From Nocardiopsis coralli (lineage in GTDB: Bacteria > Actinomycetota > Actinomycetes > Streptosporangiales > Streptosporangiaceae): a stretch of DNA of 64,000 bases. Positions 45,089 to 54,959 of this stretch are shown here, piece by piece. Below the pieces are notes generated by a model that did not search any database, was not told the DNA's origin, and saw only the letters and a program-made list of their open reading frames with translations. Location: the NCBI RefSeq assembly GCF_014892575.1, contig NZ_JADBGI010000001.1, forward strand, positions 248,001 through 312,000, written 5' to 3'. A program made the position numbers and the translations under genes. Position 1 is the first letter of the stretch. Every line of letters starts with the position of its first letter.

Positions 45089-46708
45089 CTACTTCAGGAA
45101 CTCCGGCACGTCCAGGTCGTCGGGGTCGTCGAAGATGACCCGACGCCGGGGCGTGGAGGACTCCCTGCGCTCGGCGGCGCTGTCGGCGACCGCGTGGATG
45201 TGGCCGGACTGCTCCTCGTGCCGGTCGGAGGCCTCGTCCGCGGATTCCTCCACCGGCTCGGGCTCCCTCTCCTCACGCGGGGCGGGCCCACCGTGGGAGA
45301 GCGGGGCCTCGTAGGGCTCCCGGGCCGGGGTCTCGGGCTCGGAGGCCGGTTCGGGCTCCGGGGTGCGGTTCCACGGCGCTACCGGGGTCTCCGGCTCGGG
45401 CTCCGGTTCCGGCTCGGGCGCGACCGGGGTCTGCTGGACCGGGCGGCTCGGCTCGGTCCGGACCGGCTCGGTGGGCCGGGTGGCCTGAGCGTTGCGCTCC
45501 GGCTGGACGGACTGCGCGGGCCGGGCCGTCGGGCGTTCGTGTGCACGCTCGGGCTCGGGCGCCGGGGCGGCCTCGCTCCGTTCGGTGCGGGCGGTCCCGG
45601 AGATCCAGGGCGTGCTGGTGGCCGACGTCCCGCTCGCGCCCGCGGTGGGCCGGCTCGCCGCGGAGGACGGCTCCCCCCGACCGGACGTGATGCCCGCCTT
45701 GGGGGCGTCGGCCTCAGGAGGGTCCACCGGCTTGTGCTCCCGCACGACCGGCCCGGTGACCTCGGGTTCGTCGAAGCCCGCGGCGATCACCGTCACCCGG
45801 ACCTCGTCGCCCAGGGCGTCGTCGATGACCGCGCCGAAGATGATGTTGGCCTCGGGCGCCGCGGAGTTGGCGACCAGCTGTGCGGCCTCGTTGATCTCGA
45901 ACAGGCCCAGATCGGACCCGCCCTGGATGGAGAGCAGGACGCCGTGCGCCCCGTCGATACTGGCTTCGAGCAGGGGTGAGGAGATCGCCATCTCTGCGGC
46001 CGCGACCGCACGATCGTCCCCCCGTGCCGATCCGATCCCCATGAGCGCGGACCCTGCTCCGGACATCACCGACTTGACGTCGGCGAAGTCGAGGTTGATC
46101 AGGCCGGGCGTCGTGATGAGGTCGGTGATGCCCTGGACACCCGAGAGCAGGACCTGGTCGGCCGCCTTGAAGGCGTCCAGCACACTGACCTGGCGGTCGG
46201 AGATCGACAGGAGCCGGTCGTTCGGGATGACGATCAGGGTGTCGACCTCCTCCCTGAGCATCGCGATGCCGGACTCGGCCTGGGTGGCCCGGCGCTTGCC
46301 CTCGAAACCGAAGGGCCGGGTGACCACGCCGATGGTCAGGGCTCCGAGGGAGCGGGCGATGTTGGCCACGACCGGGGCTCCCCCGGTCCCGGTGCCGCCG
46401 CCCTCCCCGGCGGTCACGAAGACCATGTCGGCGCCCTTGAGGACTTCTTCGATCTCCTCACGGTGGTCCTCGGCCGCCTTGCGCCCCACGTCGGGGTTGG
46501 CTCCGGCTCCGAGGCCGCGGGTGAGTTCACGTCCGACGTCGAGTTTGACGTCGGCATCGCTCATCAACAGCGCCTGGGCATCAGTATTGATCGCGATGAA
46601 CTCGACGCCCTTGAGCCCCTCTTCGATCATTCGGTTGACGGCGTTGACACCGCCGCCGCCGATGCCGACGACTTTGATGACCGCGAGGTAGTTCTGCGGT
46701 GCTGCCAC
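45089..46708 (-). CDS. ftsZ: Cell division GTPase FtsZ with extended linker
   Basis: 539 residues, against about 400 in Streptomyces. Tubulin signature GGGTGTG at 103-109, T7 loop NLDFAD at 205-210, GTPase and C-terminal folded domains end near 315. Residues about 315-528 are Pro/Glu/Arg/Thr-rich and disordered; the conserved tail [10 protein letters not shown] (530-539) that binds SepF/FtsW is intact. GTG 46708 gives the canonical start [10 protein letters not shown]. The Z-ring recruits the rest of the divisome. Own promoter upstream. Confidence 0.97.
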   Translation of the reverse strand: MAAPQNYLAVIKVVGIGGGGVNAVNRMIEEGLKGVEFIAINTDAQALLMSDADVKLDVGRELTRGLGAGANPDVGRKAAEDHREEIEEVLKGADMVFVTAGEGGGTGTGGAPVVANIARSLGALTIGVVTRPFGFEGKRRATQAESGIAMLREEVDTLIVIPNDRLLSISDRQVSVLDAFKAADQVLLSGVQGITDLITTPGLINLDFADVKSVMSGAGSALMGIGSARGDDRAVAAAEMAISSPLLEASIDGAHGVLLSIQGGSDLGLFEINEAAQLVANSAAPEANIIFGAVIDDALGDEVRVTVIAAGFDEPEVTGPVVREHKPVDPPEADAPKAGITSGRGEPSSAASRPTAGASGTSATSTPWISGTARTERSEAAPAPEPERAHERPTARPAQSVQPERNAQATRPTEPVRTEPSRPVQQTPVAPEPEPEPEPETPVAPWNRTPEPEPASEPETPAREPYEAPLSHGGPAPREEREPEPVEESADEASDRHEEQSGHIHAVADSAAERRESSTPRRRVIFDDPDDLDVPEFLK

Positions 46709-47204
46709 GACGAGGGGCCTTTCCGCTCGCAATGTGCCTGTCCGGCACCGTGTCCGACGGGTGTACCGCCGGGAGGTCGGGCCGGTCCGGCATCCGGTTC
46801 TACAGTGTGCGTTCGGGTTCCCGGGACCGTGGGCCTCTGCCCGCGGAAGACTCCGGGTTCCCGGGGCCTTCGGATCCGGTCCGGCACCACCGTTCGGTGA
46901 TGTGGTCCACCCTGTGATGGAACGGAACGTTTCCCAAGTACCCCGACAAGCGTGTCTTGCTGCTCAGTTGACCGTGGTTGTGTCCCCGACAGTAAGCGGG
47001 CCGCCGACCACGGGCAACCGATCACGGCATCAGCCTAACTGCGCATAACACGAGGAAGCCAAGCGCCGACCCGGCGCGTCGCGTCCCGAATGTCCAACAC
47101 CACGAATGGTGTGGACGGTGCCCCGACCGAACACGGGCGACCGTTCCCCCGTGTCCCCCTTTTCCCGGAGCGTCCGTTTTCTTGGGCCCGGAGTGGTTCG
47201 GCCT
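46709..47204 (-). promoter_or_regulatory. ftsQ-ftsZ intergenic region with ftsZ promoter
   Basis: About 500 bases without a gene. Minus strand TTGCCC (47012-47017), 17 bases, TACTGT (46989-46994) is a good promoter, giving a leader of some 275 bases. A second candidate -10 (TAGAAC near 46796) lacks a -35. In Streptomyces several promoters, one sporulation-specific, occupy the same gap. Confidence 0.6.
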
Positions 47205-48092
47205 TCACTTGACGATGGCGAGGTCGGGGTTGGAGACGTCGTAGACCTGTCCGTCCTGCGGGGGGTGTTCGCCCATGAGGACCCGGAGGACGTCGCTCTT
47301 GTCCTCGGTGTCGGAGGCGTCTCCCCATTCCACGGTGGAGCCGTCGGCGAGCTGGACCGTGATCTCCCCGCCCTCGGAGGCGTCGATGAGCTGCATCTGC
47401 GCGAGGAGGGAGTCGGGGGCGGTCTCGACGATGTCGGAGGCGGCGCGCACCCCGGCGTTGCCCTCGACCTCGCCGGTCACGCGCACGAGCGGTTGGGCCC
47501 CGGGGCGGGCGTCGGAGTCCTCGATGCGGACCCCGTCGCCGTCGATGAGCCGGTACCCCTCCCCCACGCGTACGGCGAGCACGGGTTGGCGCTCGGTCAC
47601 CTCGACGCGCAGGGTGGCGGGCCAGCTGCGGGCGACCTCCACCTCCTCGACCAGGTCGAGGTCGGCGACGCGGCCCTCGGCCGCGCCCAGGTCGACGCGG
47701 ATCAGGGGGGTGCCGGTGTCCACGCCCGCGGCCTGGACGGCCTCCTGTTCGGGAACGCGTTCCAGCCCCTCGACGGAGACGTCGCGTACCACGAGCAGGC
47801 GCGATCCGAGCAGGACCCACGCGACCACGCACACGAGGCCGACCACGAGCAGGGCGACGAAGGCGAGCTTCCAGGGGTCGGACCCTCCGGCAGCGGTGTC
47901 CTCCGGTCCGGTGCCTGTGCCGTCGCCTCCGGCCTGGGCCTTGGTGGAACCGTCGGCCGCGGCGGCCTTCTTGCCCTTGCGGTCCTTCTTCTTGCCACGG
48001 GCGCCGGGCTTTTTCGGCCCGTCCCCCGCGGAGGAGCCCTTCCCGGCCTTGGCCGCCTTCTCGGGCTCGGTCTCCTTCGGCTCGGTGCCCAC
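47205..48092 (-). CDS. ftsQ: Cell division protein FtsQ
   Basis: 295 residues: Lys/Gly-rich cytoplasmic tail (about 1-75), one membrane helix (LAFVALLVVGLVCVVAWVLLG), POTRA domain (LLVVRDVSVEGLERVPEQEA) and FtsQ beta domain (WPATLRVEVTERQPVLAV). Links FtsL/FtsB to the Z-ring at the septum. Start ambiguous: GTG 48092 has GGGAG at 8 bases; GTG 48116 is an alternative 8 codons earlier. Confidence 0.93.
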   Translation of the reverse strand: MGTEPKETEPEKAAKAGKGSSAGDGPKKPGARGKKKDRKGKKAAAADGSTKAQAGGDGTGTGPEDTAAGGSDPWKLAFVALLVVGLVCVVAWVLLGSRLLVVRDVSVEGLERVPEQEAVQAAGVDTGTPLIRVDLGAAEGRVADLDLVEEVEVARSWPATLRVEVTERQPVLAVRVGEGYRLIDGDGVRIEDSDARPGAQPLVRVTGEVEGNAGVRAASDIVETAPDSLLAQMQLIDASEGGEITVQLADGSTVEWGDASDTEDKSDVLRVLMGEHPPQDGQVYDVSNPDLAIVK

Positions 48093-48219
48093 TCTCCACA
48101 CTCCCGTCGTCCACACACGCCTTGCCCGACCACCCCACCACGCGAGCGGCCGAGGGGGTGCGCTGACGGGGCCGGGCGCGCCCCCGCCCGCAGTGGTGGG
48201 GACGCGCCCGGTGCACGGG

Positions 48220-49677
48220 TCAGGCCGGGGTGGCTTCCCCGGGCTCGGCGCTCGCGGCCAGGGCCTCGACGATGTGCGGGCCCAGCTCGGTGACGTCGCC
48301 GGCGCCCATGGTCAGCACGATGTCGCCCGGTCGCGCGAGCTCCGCGGCCTTGCGGACCACGGCTTCGCGCCCGGGCACGTACCACACGCCGTCCCGGTCG
48401 ATGCGGGACGTGATGAGCTCGCCGGTCACGTCGGGGTCGTGGTCCTCGCGGGCTGCGTAGACCTCCATGACCACGACCTCGTCGGCCAGGTCGAGGGCGG
48501 CGGCGAACTCGTCGGCGAAGAACCGGGTGCGGCTGTACAGGTGCGGTTGGAACACCGCCACGACTCGGCCGCCGGCCAGTTCCGGGGACTCCTCGCCGAA
48601 CGACTCCAGGGCCGCACGGGTGGCGTGCAGGTCGGCCTCGATCTCGGTGGGGTGATGGGCGTAACTGTCGTAGACACCCACCCCGGCGCCCTCGCCCTTG
48701 AGCTCGAAGCGGCGGGCGGCACCGGCGAAGTCGGCGATGCCCTCGACCGCGATCTCCAGGTCGTGGCCGAGCTCGTCGGCCACCGCCACGGCCGCGGCGG
48801 CGTTGAGCACGTTGTGGCGGCCCGGCACGGCGAGCTGTCCGACGATGGGCTCGTTGTCGGCCGTGTGCAGGGTGAACTCGGTGGTGAACCCGCGGGCCCG
48901 GATGCCGGAGACCCGGTAGTCGGCCTCGGGGGCCTCGCCGTAGGTCAGCACCCGCTTGCCGCGCTCGCGGCCCAGTTCGGCCACACGGCGTGCGCCCGGG
49001 TCGTCGATGCCCACGATCAGGGTGCGCTCGACGCGGTCGACGAACGAGGCGAAGTTGGCGTGGATCTCGTCCAGGCCGCTGTAGTTGTCGAGGTGGTCGG
49101 CCTCGACGTTGGTGACCACGGCGATCTTCGGCGAGAGCATGAGGAAGGAGCCGTCGCTCTCGTCGGCCTCCACCGCGATGGGGCCGCCGATCCCGGCGTC
49201 CGCGCCGAGGCCGGTGGTGACGAGCTTGCCCCCGATGACGTACCCGGGCTCGGCGCCCAGGTGCTGCAGGACCACGGTGACCATCGAGGTGGTGGTGGTC
49301 TTGCCGTGGGTGCCCGAGACCGCGATGCCCTCGCGGCCCAGGAGGAGCGCTCCGAGGGCGGCGGCGCGCGGCAGGATGCGCAGGCCGCGGCGCTGGGCCT
49401 CGACGAGCTCGGGGTTGTCCTCCCGGATGGCGGAGGAGATCACCAGGGTGTCGGCGGGTCCCAGGTTCTCGGCGGCGTGGCCCACGTGGACGTCGGCGCC
49501 CATCTGCTCGAGCTCGCGCAGGGTGTCGCTGTCGCGCGCGTCGCTGCCGGAGACCTCGGCGCCCGACTGCAGCAGCACACGGGCGATGCCGGACATCCCG
49601 GCCCCGCCCAGGCCGATGAAGTGGGTCCGGCCCAGCTTGTCGACGGGGACCGGGTCGGTCGGCCGGACCAGGCTCAT
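48220..49677 (-). CDS. murC: UDP-N-acetylmuramate-L-alanine ligase MurC
   Basis: 485 residues. Adds L-Ala to UDP-MurNAc using ATP. Rossmann-like HFIGLGGAGMSGIARVL, ATP site GTHGKTTTT (122-130), and YDSYAHHPTEIEADL in the C-terminal domain. ATG 49677 overlaps the murG stop by 4 bases. Confidence 0.97.
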   Translation of the reverse strand: MSLVRPTDPVPVDKLGRTHFIGLGGAGMSGIARVLLQSGAEVSGSDARDSDTLRELEQMGADVHVGHAAENLGPADTLVISSAIREDNPELVEAQRRGLRILPRAAALGALLLGREGIAVSGTHGKTTTTSMVTVVLQHLGAEPGYVIGGKLVTTGLGADAGIGGPIAVEADESDGSFLMLSPKIAVVTNVEADHLDNYSGLDEIHANFASFVDRVERTLIVGIDDPGARRVAELGRERGKRVLTYGEAPEADYRVSGIRARGFTTEFTLHTADNEPIVGQLAVPGRHNVLNAAAAVAVADELGHDLEIAVEGIADFAGAARRFELKGEGAGVGVYDSYAHHPTEIEADLHATRAALESFGEESPELAGGRVVAVFQPHLYSRTRFFADEFAAALDLADEVVVMEVYAAREDHDPDVTGELITSRIDRDGVWYVPGREAVVRKAAELARPGDIVLTMGAGDVTELGPHIVEALAASAEPGEATPA

Positions 49678-50834
49678 CGTGCGTCCTTCCCGTCGTCCTG
49701 GAACTCCTCGTCGAAGTCGTCCTCGGAGACGTGCATCTCGGGTGTGGGCTTGTCACCGCGGGCGATGGCCATCACCTCGCGGGCCAGCTCCATGTCGGCG
49801 TCGCGGCGCCCCATACGGGCGGCGGCCTCGGACATGGAGACGATCCGGTCGGTGTCGGTGAGCATGGGGATCAGTTCGCCGGTGATCCAGTCGGTGGACA
49901 GGTCGGCGTTGTCGATCATGACACCGCCGCCGGCCTGGACGATGGGCTCGGCGTTGAGGCGCTGCTCACCGTTGCCGATCGCCAGGGGCACGAAGGCACC
50001 GGGCAGGCCCACGGCGGTGAGCTCGGCGCAGGTCATCGCGCCGGAGCGGCACATGGCGACGTCGGCGGCGGCGTAGGCCATGTCCATGCGGTCGACGTAG
50101 GGCACGGCGACGTAGGGAACGCCGTCCTGGGTGAGGTCCTGGGGTTCGTCGGCGTTCTTGGGGCCGACCACGTGCAGGACCTGGACCCCGGCGCGCGCGA
50201 ACGCCGGGACCGCGGAGAAGGCGGTCTCGTTGATGCGCTGGGCGCCCTGGGAGCCGCCGAAGATGAGCAGGGTGGGCAGGTCGGGGCGCAGGCCGAAGTA
50301 GGCGCGGGCCTTGTCTCCCATGGCCAGGCGGTCCAGGGAGGAGATCTGCTCGCGCAGCGGGATCCCGACGAAACGGCCGTTACGGATCTGCGTGTGCGGG
50401 TGCCCGGTGTAGACGTGCGGGGACAGGCGCGCGCCGAGCCGGTTGGCGAGCCCGGGCAGCGGGTTGGCCTCGTGCACGACCATGGGGATGCGCCGGCGGC
50501 GCGCGGCCAGGTACCCGGGGGTGGCCACGTAGCCGCCGAAACCGACGATGACGTCGGCCTGGATGCGGTCGAGCTGTTCACCTGCGGCGCTGAGCGCTCC
50601 GGCGAGCTTGCCGGGCACGGTCAGGAGCCTGGGGGTGAGTTTGCGGGGCAGGGGCACCGCGGGGATCAGACCGAGCTCGTAGCCGCGCATGGGCACGAGG
50701 CGGTTCTCCAGTCCCCGCTCGGTCCCCAGGCACAGGATCTCCGTGTTGGGGTCGATGCGCCGCAGCGCGTCCGCAAGGGAGAGCGCGGGCTCGATATGCC
50801 CGGCCGTGCCGCCTCCGGCGAGGGCTACCCTCAT
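49674..50834 (-). CDS. murG: Lipid II-forming GlcNAc transferase MurG
   Basis: 386 residues, GT28 family, peripheral on the inner membrane. RVALAGGGTAGHIEPALSLAD at the N-terminus, GFGGYVATPGYLAAR, FGGSQGAQRINETAF and CRSGAMTCAELTAVGLP. Converts lipid I to lipid II. Overlaps ftsW by 4 bases. Tail of about 40 acidic residues. Confidence 0.97.
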   Translation of the reverse strand: MRVALAGGGTAGHIEPALSLADALRRIDPNTEILCLGTERGLENRLVPMRGYELGLIPAVPLPRKLTPRLLTVPGKLAGALSAAGEQLDRIQADVIVGFGGYVATPGYLAARRRRIPMVVHEANPLPGLANRLGARLSPHVYTGHPHTQIRNGRFVGIPLREQISSLDRLAMGDKARAYFGLRPDLPTLLIFGGSQGAQRINETAFSAVPAFARAGVQVLHVVGPKNADEPQDLTQDGVPYVAVPYVDRMDMAYAAADVAMCRSGAMTCAELTAVGLPGAFVPLAIGNGEQRLNAEPIVQAGGGVMIDNADLSTDWITGELIPMLTDTDRIVSMSEAAARMGRRDADMELAREVMAIARGDKPTPEMHVSEDDFDEEFQDDGKDAR

Positions 50835-52264
50835 CGTCGCCTATTCCTCCTTGGCCGGTCACCCGCCGGGACCGGTCCGCTGCTGTGCTTGACCGTTGTC
50901 TTGGTTCCACGCGTGCCCGGCCTGCGCGGGGCCCGAGTGGTTCGCCCGGACGCCGCCGCCGCGGCCCGTTCGTCCGTGGGGGCGGACGTCTTGTCCAGAC
51001 CCAGCCAGCTTAGAGCCCTTTGGACCCGACTCGGTCCGCGGGCGGCCAGGGCCCGGGCCGCCTGGGGTTCGGAGCGGGCCAGCCCGAGCAGGATCCCGAG
51101 GGCGATCATGGTCGGGATCAGCGAGGATCCACCGTAGGAGACCAGCGGGAGCGGGATGCCCGTGACCGGGACGAGGCCGATGACGGCGGCGATGTTGATC
51201 ATGGACTGGCCGATGACCCACGTCACGATGGCGGCGGCGGCCAGGCGGGCGAAGGGGTCCTTGACGCGCATGGCCACCCGGAGCCCGGCGTAACCCAGAA
51301 CACCGAAGACGCCCAGGACCACGACGGTTCCGAGCAGGCCGAACTCCTCGCCGATGATGGCGAAGATGAAGTCGGACTCGGCGAAGGGCAGGAACCCCCA
51401 CTTCTCGCGGCTGGCCCCGATCCCCACACCGAGCAGGCCGCCGGTGCCGAGGGCGTAGAGCCCGTGCAGGGATTGGTATCCGTCGCCGCCGGGGTCGGCC
51501 TCGGGGTCGAGGAAGGCGGTCACACGCTCGATCCGGAAGGGTTCGATGGCGATGACGATCGCGGCCAGCGCCATGACCAGTCCGAACATGGCCACGAAGA
51601 GCTTGCCGGGCGCACCGGCCACCCACAGCAGCGCGAGGAAGATGAGCAGCAGCACGAGGCTGGTGGACAGGTCGGAGCCGAGCAGCACGAGCATGGTCAG
51701 CAGACCGCACCCGGGCAGCAGCGGGATGAGCAGGTGCCGCCACTCGGTGAGCTCGCGCAGTTCGTCCTTGCGGGCGAGGATGTTGGCGCCCCACAGGGCG
51801 AAGGCGAGCTTGGCGGGCTCGGAGGGCTGGATGCGGAACTCGCCGACCTCCAGCCAGCGCATGGCACCGTTGACCTCGGTGCCGTGGAAGACGGTGAGCA
51901 GCAGCAGCGCCACCGACACGATCATCGCCGGGTAGCCGATGAGCCGGAAGATCCACACGGGGGTCTGGGCGGCCAGCAGCATCAGCGGGAGCCCCACCGC
52001 CGCCGAGGCGAGCTGGCGCTGGAACATCGAGAAGGCCGACCCGGTCTCGGTGATGGAGTCGACCATCGTCGAGGACAGCACCATGACCAGCCCCAGGCCG
52101 ATGAGCAGCAGGCTCGAGGCCAGGATCAGGTAGTAGGAGGTCAGGGGCCGGCTGAGCGAACGGGTCCACTCATGCCACAGCGGGCGTTCCCGCCCGCTGT
52201 CCTTGCCCTGCTTCTTCTTGTTCGGTGCCCCGGTCCGCCCCGGGGCCGCCGCCGTCGTTGCCAT
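50831..52264 (-). CDS. ftsW: Septal peptidoglycan polymerase FtsW
   Basis: 477 residues, SEDS family, ten helices. Hallmarks GSAFSMFQRQLASAAVGLPL, RIQPSEPAKLAFALWGAN, LLGSDLSTSLVLL (catalytic Asp region), ASREKWGFLPFAESDFIFAIIGEEFG, GIPLPLVSYGGSSL. Arg/Thr-rich C-terminal tail. ATG 52264 with GGAGGGTGCGGG before it; preceded by a hairpin gap, so it may have its own promoter. Confidence 0.96.
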   Translation of the reverse strand: MATTAAAPGRTGAPNKKKQGKDSGRERPLWHEWTRSLSRPLTSYYLILASSLLLIGLGLVMVLSSTMVDSITETGSAFSMFQRQLASAAVGLPLMLLAAQTPVWIFRLIGYPAMIVSVALLLLTVFHGTEVNGAMRWLEVGEFRIQPSEPAKLAFALWGANILARKDELRELTEWRHLLIPLLPGCGLLTMLVLLGSDLSTSLVLLLIFLALLWVAGAPGKLFVAMFGLVMALAAIVIAIEPFRIERVTAFLDPEADPGGDGYQSLHGLYALGTGGLLGVGIGASREKWGFLPFAESDFIFAIIGEEFGLLGTVVVLGVFGVLGYAGLRVAMRVKDPFARLAAAAIVTWVIGQSMINIAAVIGLVPVTGIPLPLVSYGGSSLIPTMIALGILLGLARSEPQAARALAARGPSRVQRALSWLGLDKTSAPTDERAAAAASGRTTRAPRRPGTRGTKTTVKHSSGPVPAGDRPRRNRRR

Positions 52265-52383
52265 CCCGCACCCTCCGCACGATTCGCGCCTCAATAGTGG
52301 CGTACCGGCGGGTCGGGAACCGTGGACATTTCCCGCGTGTTGGCCATCTTCGGCGGCGGTGGGAGTGGTAGTGCGCACAGCTC

Positions 52384-52420
52384 CGGGGCCCGCACGCCGG
52401 AGGGTGACGGGCGGGCCCCG
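52384..52420 (-). terminator. Hairpin between murD and ftsW
   Basis: Perfect 10-bp stem CGGGGCCCGC / GCGGGCCCCG with a 17-base loop just past the murD stop; no U-tract. Confidence 0.5.
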
Positions 52421-52429
52421 AACGGTCAC

Positions 52430-53884
52430 TCAGAGCAGTCGCTTGACCGCCTCGGTGAACAGGTCACCGCGTTCGTGGTAGTTGACGAACATGTCCATGG
52501 ACGCGGCGGCCGGGGCGAGCAGGACGGTGTCGCCCTCCCCCGCCAGCGCAGCGGCCTCGGCGACCACGGCGTCCATGACCCCGTGCTCGGCCGGGGCGTC
52601 CTCGGCCGGGCCGGCGACCTCGACCACGGGCAGATCGGGCAGGCGCGCTGCCAGGGCCTCGCGGATCTGCGCCCGGTCGGCGCCCACGAGCACAGCGGCG
52701 CGCAGGCGTTGGGCGGCCTCGGCGACCAGGCCGTCGACCTCGGCCCCCTTGAGCAGCCCGCCGGCGACCCACACCACGGAGTCGAAGGCGCGCAGGGAGG
52801 CCAGGGCGGCGTGCGGGTTGGTGGCCTTGGAGTCGTCGACGTAGTCCACGCCCCCGACCGAGGCCACGTGGGAGATGCGGTGCGGCTCGGGCTCGAAGGC
52901 CCGCAGGCCGGCGCGCACGGACCCCGGTTCCACCCCGATGGAACGGGCGAGGGCCGCCGCGGCCAGGGCGTTGGCGACGTTGTGCGGGGCGGCCGGGCGC
53001 ACGTCGGCCAGGGAGGCCAGCTCCTCGGCACCGCGCACGGGGTCGGGCACGAACGCCCGGTCGACCAGCAGGTCCTCGACGACGCCGAGCTCACCGGGGC
53101 GGGGGGTGTCCAGGCGCAGTCCGATCGCGGGGGTGTGCGGGTCGCCCTCCTCCTCGGCCAGACGCACCGACCACTCGTCGGCGGTGTTGACCACGCGGGT
53201 GGTGCCGCGCGCGAAGACACGGCCCTTGGCCCGGGCGTACGGGTCGAGGCCGCCGTGCCAGTCGAGGTGGTCGGGGGCGACGTTGAGCACGACCGCGGCG
53301 TGCGGGCGCACGGTGTTGGACCAGTGCAGTTGGAAGCTGGAGAGCTCCACCGCGAGCACGTCGTGCACCTGGCCCTGCTCGTCGGGCAGGACCGCGTCGA
53401 TGATCGGGGTTCCGACGTTGCCCACGGCCAGGGCGTTGCGCCCGTCGGCGTGCAGCATCGCCTCGAGCATGCGCACGGTCGTGGTCTTGCCGTTGGTGCC
53501 GGTCACCGCCAGCCACACCTGGTGGGCGGGGCGCAGGCGCCAGGCGAGTTCGACGTCGCCGATGACCTCGACGCCGGTCTCCACGGCCCGCACGAGCAGG
53601 GGCGAATCGGGGCGCCATCCCGGGGAGGTGACGACCAGGTCGCAGTCCTCGGGCAGCGGGGTGGAGCCGAGCACGACCTCGGCGCCGTCCGCCGTGAGCT
53701 GCTCGGACAGGGCCCGGGTGGTGTCGTCGTCGCGGCCGTCCACCACGGTGACGTGCGCGCCGCGAGAGAGCAGGGCACGGGCCACCGGGGGCCCGGACAC
53801 TCCCAGGCCGGCCACGCACACCCGGCGCCCGGCCAGGTCTGCGCCGGGGCGGTCGTTCGGGGTCTCGGGGATCTCGTTCGCCAT
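52430..53884 (-). CDS. murD: UDP-MurNAc-L-Ala-D-Glu ligase MurD
   Basis: 484 residues. VCVAGLGVSGPPVARALL, TSPGW, ATP site GTNGKTTT (129-136), NVAPDHLDWHG and DDSKATNPHAAL. Adds D-Glu. Four bases separate it from mraY. Confidence 0.97.
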   Translation of the reverse strand: MANEIPETPNDRPGADLAGRRVCVAGLGVSGPPVARALLSRGAHVTVVDGRDDDTTRALSEQLTADGAEVVLGSTPLPEDCDLVVTSPGWRPDSPLLVRAVETGVEVIGDVELAWRLRPAHQVWLAVTGTNGKTTTVRMLEAMLHADGRNALAVGNVGTPIIDAVLPDEQGQVHDVLAVELSSFQLHWSNTVRPHAAVVLNVAPDHLDWHGGLDPYARAKGRVFARGTTRVVNTADEWSVRLAEEEGDPHTPAIGLRLDTPRPGELGVVEDLLVDRAFVPDPVRGAEELASLADVRPAAPHNVANALAAAALARSIGVEPGSVRAGLRAFEPEPHRISHVASVGGVDYVDDSKATNPHAALASLRAFDSVVWVAGGLLKGAEVDGLVAEAAQRLRAAVLVGADRAQIREALAARLPDLPVVEVAGPAEDAPAEHGVMDAVVAEAAALAGEGDTVLLAPAAASMDMFVNYHERGDLFTEAVKRLL

Positions 53885-53888
53885 GCTC

Positions 53889-54959
53889 TTACCTCGGCAT
53901 CCATTCCAGGTAGAAGAGTCCGATGGCCGTGGCCACGAACAGGCCCTGGATGATCCAGAAACGGATCACGATGGTCGTCTCGGCCCAGCCCTTGAGCTCG
54001 AAGTGGTGCTGCAGGGGCGCCATGCGGAAGATGCGTTTGCCGGTGAAGCGGAACGAGGTGATCTGCACCATCACCGACAGGGTGATGATGACGAAAAGAC
54101 CGCCGATGAGCAGCAGCAGGAGCTGGGTGCGGGTGGTGATGGCCAGACCCACGATGAGGCCGCCCAGCGCCAGGGAACCGGTGTCGCCCATGAAGATCTT
54201 GGCCGGCGGGGCGTTGAACCACAGGAAGGCGATGCACGCGCCCAGTACCGCGGCGGCCACCACGGCCAGGTCGAGGGGGTCGCGGACCTGGTAGCAGTTG
54301 GCGGTGAGCGCTTCCACGCAGGACTGGCGCAGCTGCCAGTTGCCGATGAAGATGTAGGCGACCAGCGACAGGATGACCGCGCCGGTGGCCAGGCCGTCCA
54401 GCCCGTCGGTGAGGTTGACGGCGTTGGAGAAGCCCACGATGAGGAACAGCGCCCACAGCACGAACAGGCCGATCATCAGCGGCGGCCCGAAGTCGCGAAG
54501 GAAGGACAGCTGGGGGGCGGCGGGGGTGTAGCCGTAGCCGTTGGGGAACTGGGTGACGCCGTAGGCGAAACCGATGCCGACGACGGCCTGTCCGACCATC
54601 TTGGCGCCGCTGCGCAGACCGAGGCTGCGGCGCTTGTAGATCTTGATGAAGTCGTCGAGGAAGCCGACGCAGCCCATCCCGACGAACAGGAACATCACCA
54701 GGAGGCCGGAGACGGTCGGGCCGGCCCCGGTTCCCGTCAGGACCATCGCCGCGTGAGCGACGAAGTACCCGATGACGGCGCCGAGGATGATGACCATGCC
54801 GCCCATCGTGGGCGTGCCCTGTTTGGTCTTGTGGCCCTCGGGCCCGTCGTCGCGGACCTCCTGTCCGAACTTGAACCGGTACAGGAGGTTGATCAGCCAC
54901 GGCATGAGCGCCATGGAGACGATCAGCGACAGCGCCGCCGCCAGGGAGATGCCGATCAC
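53889..54959 (-). CDS. mraY: Phospho-MurNAc-pentapeptide transferase MraY
   Basis: 356 residues, ten helices. KTKQGTPTMGGMVIILG, FLDDFIKIYKRRSLGL, NAVNLTDGLDGLA, FMGDTGSLALGG and MAPLQHHFELKGW. Makes lipid I at the membrane. GTG 54959 overlaps the murF stop. Confidence 0.97.
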   Translation of the reverse strand: MIGISLAAALSLIVSMALMPWLINLLYRFKFGQEVRDDGPEGHKTKQGTPTMGGMVIILGAVIGYFVAHAAMVLTGTGAGPTVSGLLVMFLFVGMGCVGFLDDFIKIYKRRSLGLRSGAKMVGQAVVGIGFAYGVTQFPNGYGYTPAAPQLSFLRDFGPPLMIGLFVLWALFLIVGFSNAVNLTDGLDGLATGAVILSLVAYIFIGNWQLRQSCVEALTANCYQVRDPLDLAVVAAAVLGACIAFLWFNAPPAKIFMGDTGSLALGGLIVGLAITTRTQLLLLLIGGLFVIITLSVMVQITSFRFTGKRIFRMAPLQHHFELKGWAETTIVIRFWIIQGLFVATAIGLFYLEWMPR

